Source: Streptomyces sp. DH41 (lineage in GTDB: Bacteria > Actinomycetota > Actinomycetes > Streptomycetales > Streptomycetaceae). Taken from it: a DNA stretch of 64,000 nucleotides. This document shows, piece by piece, positions 50,011 to 58,493 of the stretch. Below the pieces are notes generated by a model. The model saw only the letters and a program-made list of their open reading frames with translations, ran no database searches and had not been told where the DNA came from. Numbering within the stretch: the first letter of the stretch is position 1; the number at the start of each line of letters is the position of its first letter. Made by a program: the position numbers and the translations under genes. Where the stretch lies: the NCBI RefSeq assembly GCF_029813785.1, contig NZ_JARVKY010000014.1, positions 1-64,000 on the forward strand, given 5' to 3'.

Positions 50011-51869
50011 ACCCACAGCTTCCGCCGGTCGTCCCGTCGGTGACCGCCGAGCTCGTCGCGGCGCTGACGCCCCGGCTGCGCAAACGGCTCGACGCGGGCG
50101 TCGCCAAGGTGGCGGCACGGCCGACGGCGCGTGCGGGCGACGTGGTGCGCATCGCCGTCGACGACGACACCGACCTGGAACTGCACGCTCCCGGCGGGGT
50201 CGTGACCAGCGCCGGGGCGATCCGCTGCGGTTGCCTGCTCGCACCCGGCTGTCTGCACCGGGCCGCCGCGGCATCGGCGGCCCCGGTCGCCGACCCCACG
50301 GAGCCGTCAGCGACAGAACAACCGGCGACGGCACCACCGGTCACGGCACCACCGGTCACAGCCGCATCGGTCACGGCACCACCGGTCACGGGCTCGGCAC
50401 AGCCGCCGCCCGGCCCCGCCCCAGCCCCAGCCACCGCCCCCACCACCCCCACCGCCGAAACGGCCACCCCCGACCAACATGTCGCCGCGGCCGCCCTGCA
50501 CGACGCCGCGGCCGCCGTGCTCGAGGCGGGCACCGACGGTGCCGGTGCCGTGCTCCAGGCGGAGCTGCTGCGCGCCGCGCACACCGCGCGGCTCGCGGGA
50601 CTCCCCCGTGCGGCGAGCCGCGCGGTCGCCGTCGTCACCGCGTTGCGCGCGGCCCGGAGCACGGACCCCGCCTACCGCCTCACCGACCTCACCGCCGCCC
50701 TCCGCGACGTCCTGGCCATCGCCCACCGTCTCCCCCGGGCCACCGGCCCCGAACTCGCCGAACTCCGCGGCACCGTACGGCAGCCGTACACCCCGGACGG
50801 ATCCCTGCGCCTGTACGGGCTCTTCTCCGAGCCCGTCCTCACGGCGACCGGATACGCGGGCGCCGTCACCTGGACCGCCGACGCCTCGGGACGGCTCTAC
50901 TCGATCTCCGACGTGGCCCCGGGCGGCGCCGGGCGGGCCACCGGCGCGGCCGACCGCGCCGTACGCGTCGGCGACACGTCCCTGACCCACCGTGAACTCT
51001 CGCGCGCGGGACTCGCCGTGTCCGGTGCGACCGTGTCCCCGACGGGCCGCCTGGGTGCGGGCGCGGGCGTACGGGCCGTACGCGCGGCCGGCGCCGCGTG
51101 GCATGCCGAACCTCTCGACCGCCTGTGGGCGGTGCCGGTGGCCGAACAGGTCTCCATGGCCCTGGCGGGCGACCGGGACCTGTTGTTCCTCGACGTCACG
51201 CTCACCGGCACGGTCCGCGAGGCGATGGGCGAGTGTCTGGTCGCCGACTGCGGCGGCCGGCCGCTCCGGCTCGCCGCCGCCCATGACGATCCCGCGCTGC
51301 CCGACCGCGAGAACCTCCGCCTTCTCGCGTCCGTCCGGGGCGCCCGGCTGCGCGTCGTCGCCCGGCTCACGCCGGCCCCGCAACCCCGCGCCCTGCTCCT
51401 GGCCGTCAGCCATCCCACCGACCCCGGCGCCCGCCTCGATCTCGGTCTGGACCGGCTCCGCCGCGCGGACCTGCCCACCGCGCCGACGCCCAGGGGCGCG
51501 CCGGGCGGACCCGCCGGCGACGAGGCCCCGGTGCATCTGCTGCGGCGCCGGGTCCACCAGGCGGCCTCCGGAGGCCGCCGTGTGCTCGCCTTTCCCGGGA
51601 ACCGGGACACCGAGGGCGCGCGTCTTCGTCGGCACGGCCTCGTCACCGCCGGTGAGCTCCTCGCCGCGCTCCACGCCGCCGCCGCGGAGCGCGTACGCGA
51701 CCCCTTCGGCCGGCTTCTCCCGGCCGACCCGGGCCGCTTCGCCCGCGCCTGGCTCGGTGCCGCCGTCCACACCGAGGAACTCGACCGCATCCTGTGCGCC
51801 GCCGCGTGGGGAGCGGACCTCACCGACGCCGCGGACCCGGCGGACCCCGCCGATCCCGGGGCGCCCTAG
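50007..51869 (+). CDS. SWIM zinc-finger protein (YehQ-like)
   Basis: A 620-aa protein with an N-terminal SWIM finger: C74-x-C76-x5-C82-x-H84 in IRCGCLLAPGCLH, preceded by VRIAVDDDTDLELHAPGGVV. SWIM fingers bind DNA or proteins. An extended Ala/Pro/Thr/Val linker (about 100-160) with the repeat TAPPVT follows, then a long helical and beta-containing region unlike other families I know, ending in RRRVHQAASGGRRVLAF and a helical tail. The GTG overlaps the fusion stop by 4 bp. It is the last gene of the five-gene operon, matching E. coli yehQ. Its finger suggests the complex contacts DNA or a ubiquitin-like/protein partner; unproven. Confidence 0.88.
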   Translation: MNPQLPPVVPSVTAELVAALTPRLRKRLDAGVAKVAARPTARAGDVVRIAVDDDTDLELHAPGGVVTSAGAIRCGCLLAPGCLHRAAAASAAPVADPTEPSATEQPATAPPVTAPPVTAASVTAPPVTGSAQPPPGPAPAPATAPTTPTAETATPDQHVAAAALHDAAAAVLEAGTDGAGAVLQAELLRAAHTARLAGLPRAASRAVAVVTALRAARSTDPAYRLTDLTAALRDVLAIAHRLPRATGPELAELRGTVRQPYTPDGSLRLYGLFSEPVLTATGYAGAVTWTADASGRLYSISDVAPGGAGRATGAADRAVRVGDTSLTHRELSRAGLAVSGATVSPTGRLGAGAGVRAVRAAGAAWHAEPLDRLWAVPVAEQVSMALAGDRDLLFLDVTLTGTVREAMGECLVADCGGRPLRLAAAHDDPALPDRENLRLLASVRGARLRVVARLTPAPQPRALLLAVSHPTDPGARLDLGLDRLRRADLPTAPTPRGAPGGPAGDEAPVHLLRRRVHQAASGGRRVLAFPGNRDTEGARLRRHGLVTAGELLAALHAAAAERVRDPFGRLLPADPGRFARAWLGAAVHTEELDRILCAAAWGADLTDAADPADPADPGAP

Positions 51870-51933
51870 CGATCGGCCCGCCGAGCCGAGCGGGGAGCCG
51901 TAGTATCGGATGATCTCGTAGGGGGTGGCGGGC

Positions 51934-52959
51934 ATGGGCAGGCAACGTCCCGGTACGCCGACGCTGGAGGAGGTGGCCGCCCGCGCCGGTGTGGGGCGGG
52001 GCACCGTCTCCAGGGTCGTCAACAACGCGTCCGGTGTACGGGATTCGACGCGCCGCGCCGTGCAGCAGGCGATCGCCGAACTGGGCTACGTCCCGAATCT
52101 CGCGGCCCGTTCCCTGGCCGGCCACCGCGCGGACGCCGTCGCGCTGGTCATCACGGAGACGGACTGGCGGCTGTTCGGGGAGCCCTTCTTCACCGAGATC
52201 GTCCATGCCGTCGGCGACGCCCTCACCGACACCCCGGTGCAGCTGCTGCTCACCCTGGTCCGTACGGACACCGAGCGGCAGCGTTTCGTGGAGTACGCGC
52301 GCGGCGGCCGGGTCGACGGCGTGCTGCTGATGTCCGTGCGCGCCGAGGACCCGCTGCCGGACATGCTCGCGAAGGCGGGACTGCCCACCGTCATGCTGGG
52401 CCGGCGTTCCGGCGACGAGAGCGTCACCTATGTCGACGCCGACAACGCCGGTGGCGCGCGCGGCGCGGTCACGCACCTGCTGAACGGCGGCCGGACCACG
52501 ATCGGGGCCATCACCGGACCGCTCGACATGTACGTCGCCCAGTGCCGGCTGCGCGGATACCGGGAGGCCCTGGAGCTGGCGGGCGTGGAGGTCAGGCCCT
52601 CACTGATCGTCGAGGGCGGCGACTTCACCGAGGAGAGCGGGCGCAGGGCGATGGCCGGGCTGATCGCCCGTCATCCGGAGCTCGACGCGGTCTTCGCCGC
52701 CTCGGACTCCATGGCCTCCGGGGCACTGAACGCGCTGCGCACGGCAGGCCGACGGGTGCCGCAGGACGTCGCGGTGATCGGCTTCGACGACTCCCAGCCC
52801 GCCCGGCCCACGGATCCGCCGCTGACGACGGTCCGGCAGCCGCTGGAGGAGATCGGCCGCACGATGGTACGGCTCCTGCTGGAGGAGATGGAGGACACCC
52901 CCGTCGCCTGGCGGCACGTCATCCTCCGTACGGAACTGGTGCTCCGGGACTCCGCCTGA
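51934..52959 (+). CDS. cebR: LacI-family repressor, CebR-like
   Basis: A 341-aa LacI-family repressor: HTH near 10-35 (TLEEVAARAGVGRGTVSRVVN), hinge helix NLAARSLAG, then a periplasmic-binding-like sugar domain. It resembles CebR, the cellobiose/cellooligosaccharide repressor of Streptomyces. Two copies of the CebR operator lie immediately downstream in front of the cellulase gene, so the likely targets are celB and the LPMO. Start: ATG at 51934 with AGGGGGTG upstream; an in-frame GTG at 51925 is an alternative. The gene follows the SWIM gene by 64 bp but with unrelated function. The symbol is by resemblance; a paralogue could serve the true cebEFG operon elsewhere. Confidence 0.8.
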   Translation: MGRQRPGTPTLEEVAARAGVGRGTVSRVVNNASGVRDSTRRAVQQAIAELGYVPNLAARSLAGHRADAVALVITETDWRLFGEPFFTEIVHAVGDALTDTPVQLLLTLVRTDTERQRFVEYARGGRVDGVLLMSVRAEDPLPDMLAKAGLPTVMLGRRSGDESVTYVDADNAGGARGAVTHLLNGGRTTIGAITGPLDMYVAQCRLRGYREALELAGVEVRPSLIVEGGDFTEESGRRAMAGLIARHPELDAVFAASDSMASGALNALRTAGRRVPQDVAVIGFDDSQPARPTDPPLTTVRQPLEEIGRTMVRLLLEEMEDTPVAWRHVILRTELVLRDSA

Positions 52960-53012
52960 CCGACGTCGACGGCCGGGGGCACTCCCCCGGCGCCCGCGTC
53001 TGTCACCTGGGG

Positions 53013-53029
53013 TTTCGAAATTTCTTCGA
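53013..53029. promoter_or_regulatory. TTTCGAAATTTCTTCGA element, possible cellulase/xylanase operator
   Basis: Contains the perfect 8-bp dyad GAAATTTC and resembles the CGAAA/TTTCG motifs reported upstream of Streptomyces glycoside-hydrolase genes. It lies 21 bp before the celB -35 element. Confidence 0.4.
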
Positions 53030-53049
53030 CAACTCCGACGCGCACAGTC

Positions 53050-53078
53050 TTGTCAGGAACATGAACCGCTCCTACAGT
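53050..53078 (+). promoter_or_regulatory. Probable celB promoter
   Basis: TTGTCA (53050-53055), a 17-bp spacer and TACAGT (53073-53078) fit a vegetative sigma promoter. The start of transcription near 53085 would put the first CebR box at about +12. Confidence 0.65.
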
Positions 53079-53096
53079 CCCCAGTCAACCGGTAAG

Positions 53097-53110
53097 TGGG
53101 AGCGCTCCCA
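53097..53110. promoter_or_regulatory. CebR box 1: TGGGAGCGCTCCCA
   Basis: A perfect 14-bp palindrome identical to the established CebR operator consensus. It lies just downstream of the predicted start site, where a bound repressor would block elongation. Confidence 0.93.
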
Positions 53111-53122
53111 TCAGTGGGGAGT

Positions 53123-53136
53123 TGGGAGCGCTCCCG
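53123..53136. promoter_or_regulatory. CebR box 2: TGGGAGCGCTCCCG
   Basis: Matches the 14-bp consensus at 13 positions, 26 bp after box 1. Two sites suggest cooperative or looped repression. Confidence 0.88.
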
Positions 53137-53179
53137 CACCGGCCCCTCCTTCCCCCCGCACCCTCCGGAGAGGCCCCCC

Positions 53180-54322
53180 ATGCGACCGTTACGACCCCAA
53201 GTCCGCTCCCTGCGCGGCCTCCTGGGCGCACTGCTCGCGACCTTCGCGGTCGTCGCGTCGCTCATGACCGCGGCGGCGCCGGCCCAGGCGGACACCACGA
53301 TCTGCGAACCGTTCGGCACGACGACGATCCAGGGACGGTACGTCGTCCAGAACAACCGCTGGGGTTCCACCGCCACCCAGTGCGTCACGGCCACGGACAC
53401 CGGCTTCCGGGTCGACCAGGCCGACGGCTCCGTGCCGACCAACGGGGCGCCGAAGTCGTACCCGTCGGTCTTCAACGGCTGCCACTACACGACCTGCTCA
53501 CCGGGCACCGCCCTCCCCGCCCGGCTCGACACCGTCTCCGAGGCGCCCTCCAGCATCTCGTACGGCTTTGCCGGCGGCGCCGTCTACAACGCCTCGTACG
53601 ACATCTGGCTGGACCCGACTCCGCGTACCGACGGGGTGAACCAGACCGAGATCATGATCTGGTTCAACAGGGTGGGCCCGATCCAGCCCATCGGTTCCCA
53701 GGTCGGCACGGCCGCGGTGGGCGGACGGACCTGGGAGGTGTGGACCGGCAGCAACGGCTCCAACGACGTGCTGTCCTTCGTCGCACCGTCGGCGATCACC
53801 GGCTGGAGCTTCGACGTCATGGACTTCGTCCGGGCGACCGTCGCTCGCGGACTGGCCGAGGACGACTGGTACCTGACGAGCGTCCAGGCCGGCTTCGAGC
53901 CGTGGCAGGGCGGTGCCGGACTGGCCGTGAACTCCTTCTCCTCCACCGTCGAGACCGGCGGCGGAGCGGGCGACCCCGATGGCCCCGGCGACCCGGGTGA
54001 CCCCGTGGCGTGCGAGGTGACGTACGGCACGAACGTCTGGCAGAACGGCTTCACCGCGGACGTCACCGTCACCAACACCGGCACGACCCCCGTCGACGGC
54101 TGGCAGCTCGCCTTCACCCTGCCCTCCGGCCAGCGGGTGACCAACGCCTGGAACGCCTCGGTCACCCCCGCCACGGGCACCGTCACGGCGACCGGCGTGG
54201 GACACAACGCCCGGCTCGCACCCGGCGGCAGCCTGACGTTCGGCTTCCAGGGCTCCTACAGCGGGGCGTTCGCCGAGCCGGACGGCTTCCGCCTGAACGA
54301 CGCCGTCTGCACCACGCCCTAG
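53180..54322 (+). CDS. celB: Secreted GH12 endoglucanase with CBM2
   Basis: A 380-aa secreted beta-1,4-endoglucanase. Signal peptide 1-37 (cleavage after APAQA). The GH12 catalytic domain covers about 38-260, with nucleophile Glu157 (NQTEIMIWF) and acid/base Glu240 (AGFEPWQGG); subtracting the signal gives 120 and 203, matching Streptomyces lividans CelB2. A Gly/Asp/Pro linker (259-277) leads to a CBM2 cellulose-binding domain (from VACEVTYGTNVWQNGF to the end). The ATG at 53180 is preceded by GGAGAGG. It lies downstream of two CebR boxes, so induction by cellobiose is expected, and it is followed by the AA10 LPMO, the same pairing as S. coelicolor celB-celS2. Confidence 0.95.
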   Translation: MRPLRPQVRSLRGLLGALLATFAVVASLMTAAAPAQADTTICEPFGTTTIQGRYVVQNNRWGSTATQCVTATDTGFRVDQADGSVPTNGAPKSYPSVFNGCHYTTCSPGTALPARLDTVSEAPSSISYGFAGGAVYNASYDIWLDPTPRTDGVNQTEIMIWFNRVGPIQPIGSQVGTAAVGGRTWEVWTGSNGSNDVLSFVAPSAITGWSFDVMDFVRATVARGLAEDDWYLTSVQAGFEPWQGGAGLAVNSFSSTVETGGGAGDPDGPGDPGDPVACEVTYGTNVWQNGFTADVTVTNTGTTPVDGWQLAFTLPSGQRVTNAWNASVTPATGTVTATGVGHNARLAPGGSLTFGFQGSYSGAFAEPDGFRLNDAVCTTP

Positions 54323-54506
54323 CGACCGCGCACAATCCCGCGCGCAAGCCCATCGCCCCCTCACCCCCCTCACCCCCCTCGCCCGTCCGGTCGAAGCGCC
54401 CTCCCCGGGCGGGCGGGGGTTCCATCCCTCTACGTGCCGTCCCCGAGCATCACCCCCTGATCACGCGCTTCAGGAAAGACCCAGCACCCGGAAACAGGAG
54501 CCCCCT

Positions 54507-55604
54507 ATGGTTCGACGCAGCAGATCCCTCTCTCTCGCGGCGGTACTGGCCACCCTGCTCGGCACGCTCGGTGTGACCTTCCTGCTCGGGCAGGGGCGGG
54601 CCGACGCGCACGGCGTGGCGATGATGCCCGGCTCACGCACCTACCTCTGCCAGCTGGACGCCAAGACCGGCACCGGCGCCCTGGACCCGACGAACCCCGC
54701 CTGCCAGAGCGCCCTCGACCAGAGCGGTGCGACCGCGCTGTACAACTGGTTCGCCGTGCTCGACTCCAACGCCGGTGGCCGTGGCGCCGGTTACGTGCCG
54801 GACGGCACCCTGTGCAGCGCCGGCGACCGGTCCCCGTACGACTTCTCCGCCTACAACGCCGCCCGGTCCGACTGGCCCCGGACGCACCTGACGTCCGGCT
54901 CGACGATCCAGCTGAACTACAGCAACTGGGCGGCCCACCCGGGTGACTTCCGGGTCTACCTGACCAAGCCGGGCTGGTCGCCCACGTCCGAGCTGGGCTG
55001 GGACGACCTGGAGCTGATCCAGACGGTGACCGACCCGCCCCAGCGGGGCTCGGCCGGTGCCGACGGAGGCCACTACTACTGGGATCTGGCGCTGCCTTCG
55101 GGCCGCTCGGGTGACGCGCTGATCTTCATGCAGTGGGTGCGATCGGACAGCCAGGAGAACTTCTTCTCCTGCTCCGACATCGTCTTCGACGGCGGCAACG
55201 GCGAGGTGACCGGCATCGGCGACTCGGGCGGCACCCCGACGCCGACCCAGCCCCCGACGACCGAGCCTCCGACGACCCCGCCGCCCACGCACTCCGGTTC
55301 CTGCATGGCCGTCTACAACGTGGAGAACTCCTGGGGCGGCGGCTTCCAGGGCTCCGTCGAGGTGATGAACCACGGGACGGAGCCGCTGAACGGCTGGGCC
55401 GTAAAGTGGCAGCCGGGCAACGGGACCACGATCGGCAGTGTGTGGAACGGCTCGCTCTCCAGCGGCACCGACGGTGCGGTCACGGTACGGAACGTGGACC
55501 ACAACCGTGTCATCCCACCGGACGGCAGCGTGACCTTCGGCTTCACCGCCACGTCCACGGGCAACGACTTCCCCGTGGACACGATCGGCTGCGTGGCGCC
55601 GTAG
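54507..55604 (+). CDS. celS2: Secreted AA10 lytic polysaccharide monooxygenase with CBM2
   Basis: A 365-aa copper monooxygenase that oxidatively cleaves cellulose. The signal peptide ends after RADA, exposing His35 as the mature N-terminus (HGVAMMPGSRTY); with His144 (SNWAAHPGDF) it forms the copper histidine brace. The sequence closely resembles S. coelicolor CelS2/ScLPMO10C, a C1-oxidising cellulose-active enzyme. A Pro/Thr linker (about 242-265) and a CBM2 (SCMAVYNVENSWGGGF to the end) follow. The ATG has CAGGAG upstream. Separated from celB by 184 bp with no CebR box in the gap, so it is either co-transcribed with celB or has its own promoter. The LPMO would create chain ends for the endoglucanase. 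Confidence 0.95.
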   Translation: MVRRSRSLSLAAVLATLLGTLGVTFLLGQGRADAHGVAMMPGSRTYLCQLDAKTGTGALDPTNPACQSALDQSGATALYNWFAVLDSNAGGRGAGYVPDGTLCSAGDRSPYDFSAYNAARSDWPRTHLTSGSTIQLNYSNWAAHPGDFRVYLTKPGWSPTSELGWDDLELIQTVTDPPQRGSAGADGGHYYWDLALPSGRSGDALIFMQWVRSDSQENFFSCSDIVFDGGNGEVTGIGDSGGTPTPTQPPTTEPPTTPPPTHSGSCMAVYNVENSWGGGFQGSVEVMNHGTEPLNGWAVKWQPGNGTTIGSVWNGSLSSGTDGAVTVRNVDHNRVIPPDGSVTFGFTATSTGNDFPVDTIGCVAP

Positions 55605-55613
55605 TACGGCCTC

Positions 55614-55658
55614 GGGAGGCGCCGCGCCCGGCCGCGCGGCCTCCGTGCGGCGTCTCCC
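55614..55658 (+). terminator. Hairpin terminator after LPMO gene
   Basis: Arms GGGAGGCGCCGC (55614-55625) and GCGGCGTCTCCC (55647-55658) pair over 12 bp with a single mismatch and enclose an inner GGCCGCGCGGCC dyad. It begins 10 bp after the stop. Confidence 0.7.
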
Positions 55659-55749
55659 ACCGGCCTTCGGCACCCCCGCGCACCTCACGTGCCGGTTACA
55701 AATCGCTCAACCTCTGGTTGCGGGGCGGTGATCGGGCGACTATGGGGCC

Positions 55750-56139
55750 ATGACTCTGGCTCAGCGCGCCCTTGAGCGGCTGCAGGCCTGGCCCGACCTC
55801 ACCGCGGGCCCGGCCAGTTGCGGAACCGGACGGGCGCTGCGCTCCGTTCGTGACGAGATCGTCCACTTCCACTCGGACCGGGATGTGGACCTCCACCTCA
55901 CCCACCGGGCCATCCAGCGATTCCGGTACGACCTCGGCGCCTCCAGCGCCATCCACATGATCCCCGGGTCCCGGTGGGTGACCGTGCACCTGGACTGCGA
56001 CACGGATGTCGACCTGCTGCTGAGCCTGGTGAGCATCGCCCTGAAGGCCCATCAGGCCCGGCCCCCGGCGGATCTGCCCTCGAAGTGCAACTTCCACCGC
56101 GTCACGGTGCTCCCCCGTTCCGCGGCCGGGGAGTTCTGA
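55750..56139 (+). CDS. DUF5519 (luciferase-family-annotated) small protein
   Basis: A 129-aa soluble protein of the DUF5519 family, often called luciferase-family in databases without evidence of that activity. The conserved pattern EIVHFHSDRDVDLHLT, SSAIHMIPGSRWVTVHL and the C-terminal helix ALLSLV-type segment are visible; the histidines are a probable active or metal site. The ATG at 55750 has a weak leader. It is convergent with the MFS gene, sharing the strong hairpin terminator. No neighbour hints at function. Confidence 0.8.
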   Translation: MTLAQRALERLQAWPDLTAGPASCGTGRALRSVRDEIVHFHSDRDVDLHLTHRAIQRFRYDLGASSAIHMIPGSRWVTVHLDCDTDVDLLLSLVSIALKAHQARPPADLPSKCNFHRVTVLPRSAAGEF

Positions 56140-56147
56140 GACACACC

Positions 56148-56183
56148 GACGGCGGCGCCCCGACTCGGAGGGGCGCCGCCGTC
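56148..56183. terminator. Strong bidirectional terminator hairpin
   Basis: Perfect 14-bp arms GACGGCGGCGCCCC (56148-56161) and GGGGCGCCGCCGTC (56170-56183) with an 8-nt loop lie between the convergent DUF5519 and MFS genes. The best hairpin in the window. Confidence 0.9.
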
Positions 56184-56190
56184 CACGCTC

Positions 56191-57783
56191 TCAGTGGCCC
56201 GCGGGCTGGTCCGCGCCGCGCCGGATACCGACCGCGGCGAGCGCCGCGCCGAGCACGCACAGGACGCCGGTGACGATCACCGCCACGTGGACGCCGTTCA
56301 TGAAGGCCTGCCCGCTGCCCTCCACGACGGCGGCCCGCAGGCCGGCCGGCATGTCCCCGGAGACCGGCGCCACGCCCATCGCCACGGCGTCCTTGGCCTC
56401 CAGCAGGCCGTGTGCCACGGCCGAGGGCACGCCCGCGCCGGTCAGCTCCCCGGTGAGGGTGGACCCGACCTTGCTGCTGATCAGGGAGACCAGCACGGAC
56501 GTACCGAGCGCGCCGCCGATCTGCAGGGTCGTCGCCTGCAGACCGCCGGCCACACCGCCGTCCCGGACGGGGGCGTTGCCGACGATGGCGTCGGAGGAGG
56601 CGGCCATCACCATGCCGACGCCGAGGCCGAGCGCGATGAACGGCGGCCACATCGTGGCGTAGGAGGAGTCGGTCTGCCAGGTGAGCATGCCGAAGCAGGA
56701 GGCCGCCTGGAGCAGCATGCCCAGCGGCATGGTCAGACGGGGGCCGAAGCGCTGGGTCAGGGCCGCGCCCAGCGGCGAGGCGACCAGCGAGGCGAGGCTG
56801 AGCGGAAGCGTCCGCACGCCCGCCTCGACCGGCGTGAAGCCGCGCACGTTCTGCAGGTACAGCATGACGAAGAAGATCACGCCGAGCATGACGAAGAAGT
56901 TCAGCGCGGTGATGATCGCGCCGATCGTCAGCGCACGGTTGCGGAACAGGCGCATCGGGAGCAGCGGATGCTCCACACGGGTCTCGAACCAGCCGAACAC
57001 GAGCAGGAGCACGAGGCCGGCGGCGACGGAGCCCAGGGTGCCGGCGGAGGTCCAGCCCCAGGTCTCGCCCTTGACGACTCCGAAGACCACGGCCAGCAGG
57101 CCGAGGGCGAGCAGGACGAGGCCGGGGATGTCGAAGCGTTCCCGGCCGGCGGCGTTGCGGCTCTCGGGCAGGACGACGATGCCGAAGACGATGGCGATGA
57201 CGCCGATGGGTGCGTTGATGTAGAAGACGGACTCCCAGTTGACGCTCTCCACGAGGAGACCGCCGACGATGGGTCCGAGGGCCGTGGCGACGGCGGAGAC
57301 CATGGCCCAGATGCCCACGGCCATGCCGAACTTCTTCGGCGGGAACACGGAGCGGAGCAGTCCGAGGGTGTTCGGCATCAGCAGTCCGCCGAAGGCGCCC
57401 TGGAGGGCGCGGAAGGCGACCACGCCCTCGATCGACCCGGCCAGGCCGATGGCGACGGAGGCGAGGGTGAAGCCGGCGACGCCCACGAGGTAGTAGGTGC
57501 GCCGGCCGAACCGGTCACCGAGCTTGCCGCCCAGGATGAGGGTGGCGGCGAGCGCGAGCAGGTAGGAGTTGGTCACCCACTGCAGTTGGGCGGTCGACGC
57601 GTGCAGGTCGCTGCCGATCTCGGGGTTGGCGATGGCGACGACGGAGCCGTCGAGCTGGACCATGAACAGTCCGAACGCGACGGCGAGGAGGGTCAGCCAG
57701 GGGTTGGACCGCAGGCGGCGGACCGCCGGTTCGGCGGTCTCGGCCGCGGGCGTGGTGGGGTGATCCACGGACGTGGACGGCAT
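56191..57783 (-). CDS. DHA2-family MFS drug-efflux transporter (14 TM type)
   Basis: A 530-aa proton-driven exporter of the EmrB/QacA subfamily with about 14 membrane helices. Motifs: LTLLAVAFGLFMVQLDGSVVAIANP (helix 1, motif D1), GGKLGDRFGRRTYYLVG (motif A), and GLLMPNTLGLLRSVFP followed by SAVATALGPIVGGLLVE (motif C, antiporter). I use the ATG at 57783 with AGAGAAGG upstream. It is 127 bp downstream of the MarR gene on the same strand; MarR-controlled efflux pumps commonly sit in this order. Substrate unknown. Confidence 0.92.
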   Translation of the reverse strand: MPSTSVDHPTTPAAETAEPAVRRLRSNPWLTLLAVAFGLFMVQLDGSVVAIANPEIGSDLHASTAQLQWVTNSYLLALAATLILGGKLGDRFGRRTYYLVGVAGFTLASVAIGLAGSIEGVVAFRALQGAFGGLLMPNTLGLLRSVFPPKKFGMAVGIWAMVSAVATALGPIVGGLLVESVNWESVFYINAPIGVIAIVFGIVVLPESRNAAGRERFDIPGLVLLALGLLAVVFGVVKGETWGWTSAGTLGSVAAGLVLLLVFGWFETRVEHPLLPMRLFRNRALTIGAIITALNFFVMLGVIFFVMLYLQNVRGFTPVEAGVRTLPLSLASLVASPLGAALTQRFGPRLTMPLGMLLQAASCFGMLTWQTDSSYATMWPPFIALGLGVGMVMAASSDAIVGNAPVRDGGVAGGLQATTLQIGGALGTSVLVSLISSKVGSTLTGELTGAGVPSAVAHGLLEAKDAVAMGVAPVSGDMPAGLRAAVVEGSGQAFMNGVHVAVIVTGVLCVLGAALAAVGIRRGADQPAGH

Positions 57784-57910
57784 GGGTGAGCCTTCTCTTC
57801 CAGGTTCAAAGGGTGGTGCGGGGGACGGGGCGGCCCACGGGCGCACGGCGGGCCGGCCGCGGGCACGTCGGTGTGCCCGCGGCCGGCGGGAATGCCTGGG
57901 CCTCGCCCGG

Positions 57911-58384
57911 TCAGCGGGCGGTGGGGTGGAGGTGCCGCGTCAGCGCGTCGAGGGCGTCCAGGGCGGAGCCGAGCGCGCCCTGCTGGCCCTCGGTGAGGGG
58001 GGTCAGGGCGTGGCGGATGAACGCGGTCTCCAGTTCCCGCACCTCGGACAGCCGCTCACGGGACGTAGCCGTGAGGTAGAGGTGGGCGACCCGCCGGTCG
58101 GAGCTGTCCTGCCTGCGCTCCAGGTCGCCCTGCTCGGTGAGCTGGGAGACCAGGGCGCTGACGTTGTTCGGCTTCATCAGCAGGGCCTCGGCGGCCTCGC
58201 GCACCGTGGCGCCCTCGCGCTGGGCGACGAACCGCAACAGCGCGAGCTGGCTCTCCGGAGGCTTGGGGTGCGGGTACTGGGCGGAGACCTGTCGGTCCAG
58301 CGCCCGGTGCAGCGCGGGAAGGCATGCCGCGAGCCCGGAGGCCACGCGGTCGATGTCCCGGCGATGGGTGCTGGAGTCGGTCAC
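57911..58384 (-). CDS. MarR-family transcriptional regulator
   Basis: A 157-aa MarR winged-helix protein. The recognition region is SQLALLRFVAQREGATVREAAEALLMKPNNVSALVSQLTEQG, then the wing RRQDSSDRRVAHLYLT. The GTG at 58384 coincides with the expected transcription start of a TTGACA/TAATGT promoter, so the mRNA is probably leaderless. It should repress itself and the MFS gene downstream, with relief by a drug-like ligand, as for MarR relatives. The N-terminal part has no other domain. Confidence 0.9.
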   Translation of the reverse strand: MTDSSTHRRDIDRVASGLAACLPALHRALDRQVSAQYPHPKPPESQLALLRFVAQREGATVREAAEALLMKPNNVSALVSQLTEQGDLERRQDSSDRRVAHLYLTATSRERLSEVRELETAFIRHALTPLTEGQQGALGSALDALDALTRHLHPTAR

Positions 58385-58390
58385 CCGGAC

Positions 58391-58420
58391 ACATTAGATA
58401 TGACCAGATAGGTATGTCAA
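58391..58420 (-). promoter_or_regulatory. MarR promoter (TTGACA, 18 bp, TAATGT), probably leaderless
   Basis: Read leftward: TTGACA (58420-58415), an 18-bp spacer and TAATGT (58396-58391). The start of transcription would fall at about 58384, on the GTG itself. The spacer is AT-rich and carries the imperfect dyad ACCTATCTGGT, a candidate MarR site. Confidence 0.7.
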
Positions 58421-58493
58421 AAGAGGTAAATCAGCGAAGGCAGGGCCGCCCGTGCAACGCTCTCGCAACCTTCTCCGTGCTGGCATGCACGGT

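Noticed and set aside
46072..50337. A 1421-codon minus-strand frame opposite the DUF5682-VWA gene
   Set aside because: Same antisense artefact; the plus strand carries the MIDAS and coupled starts.
56194..57789. 531-codon plus-strand frame opposite the MFS gene
   Set aside because: Charged, repetitive antisense translation; the minus strand gives a clean 14-helix transporter.
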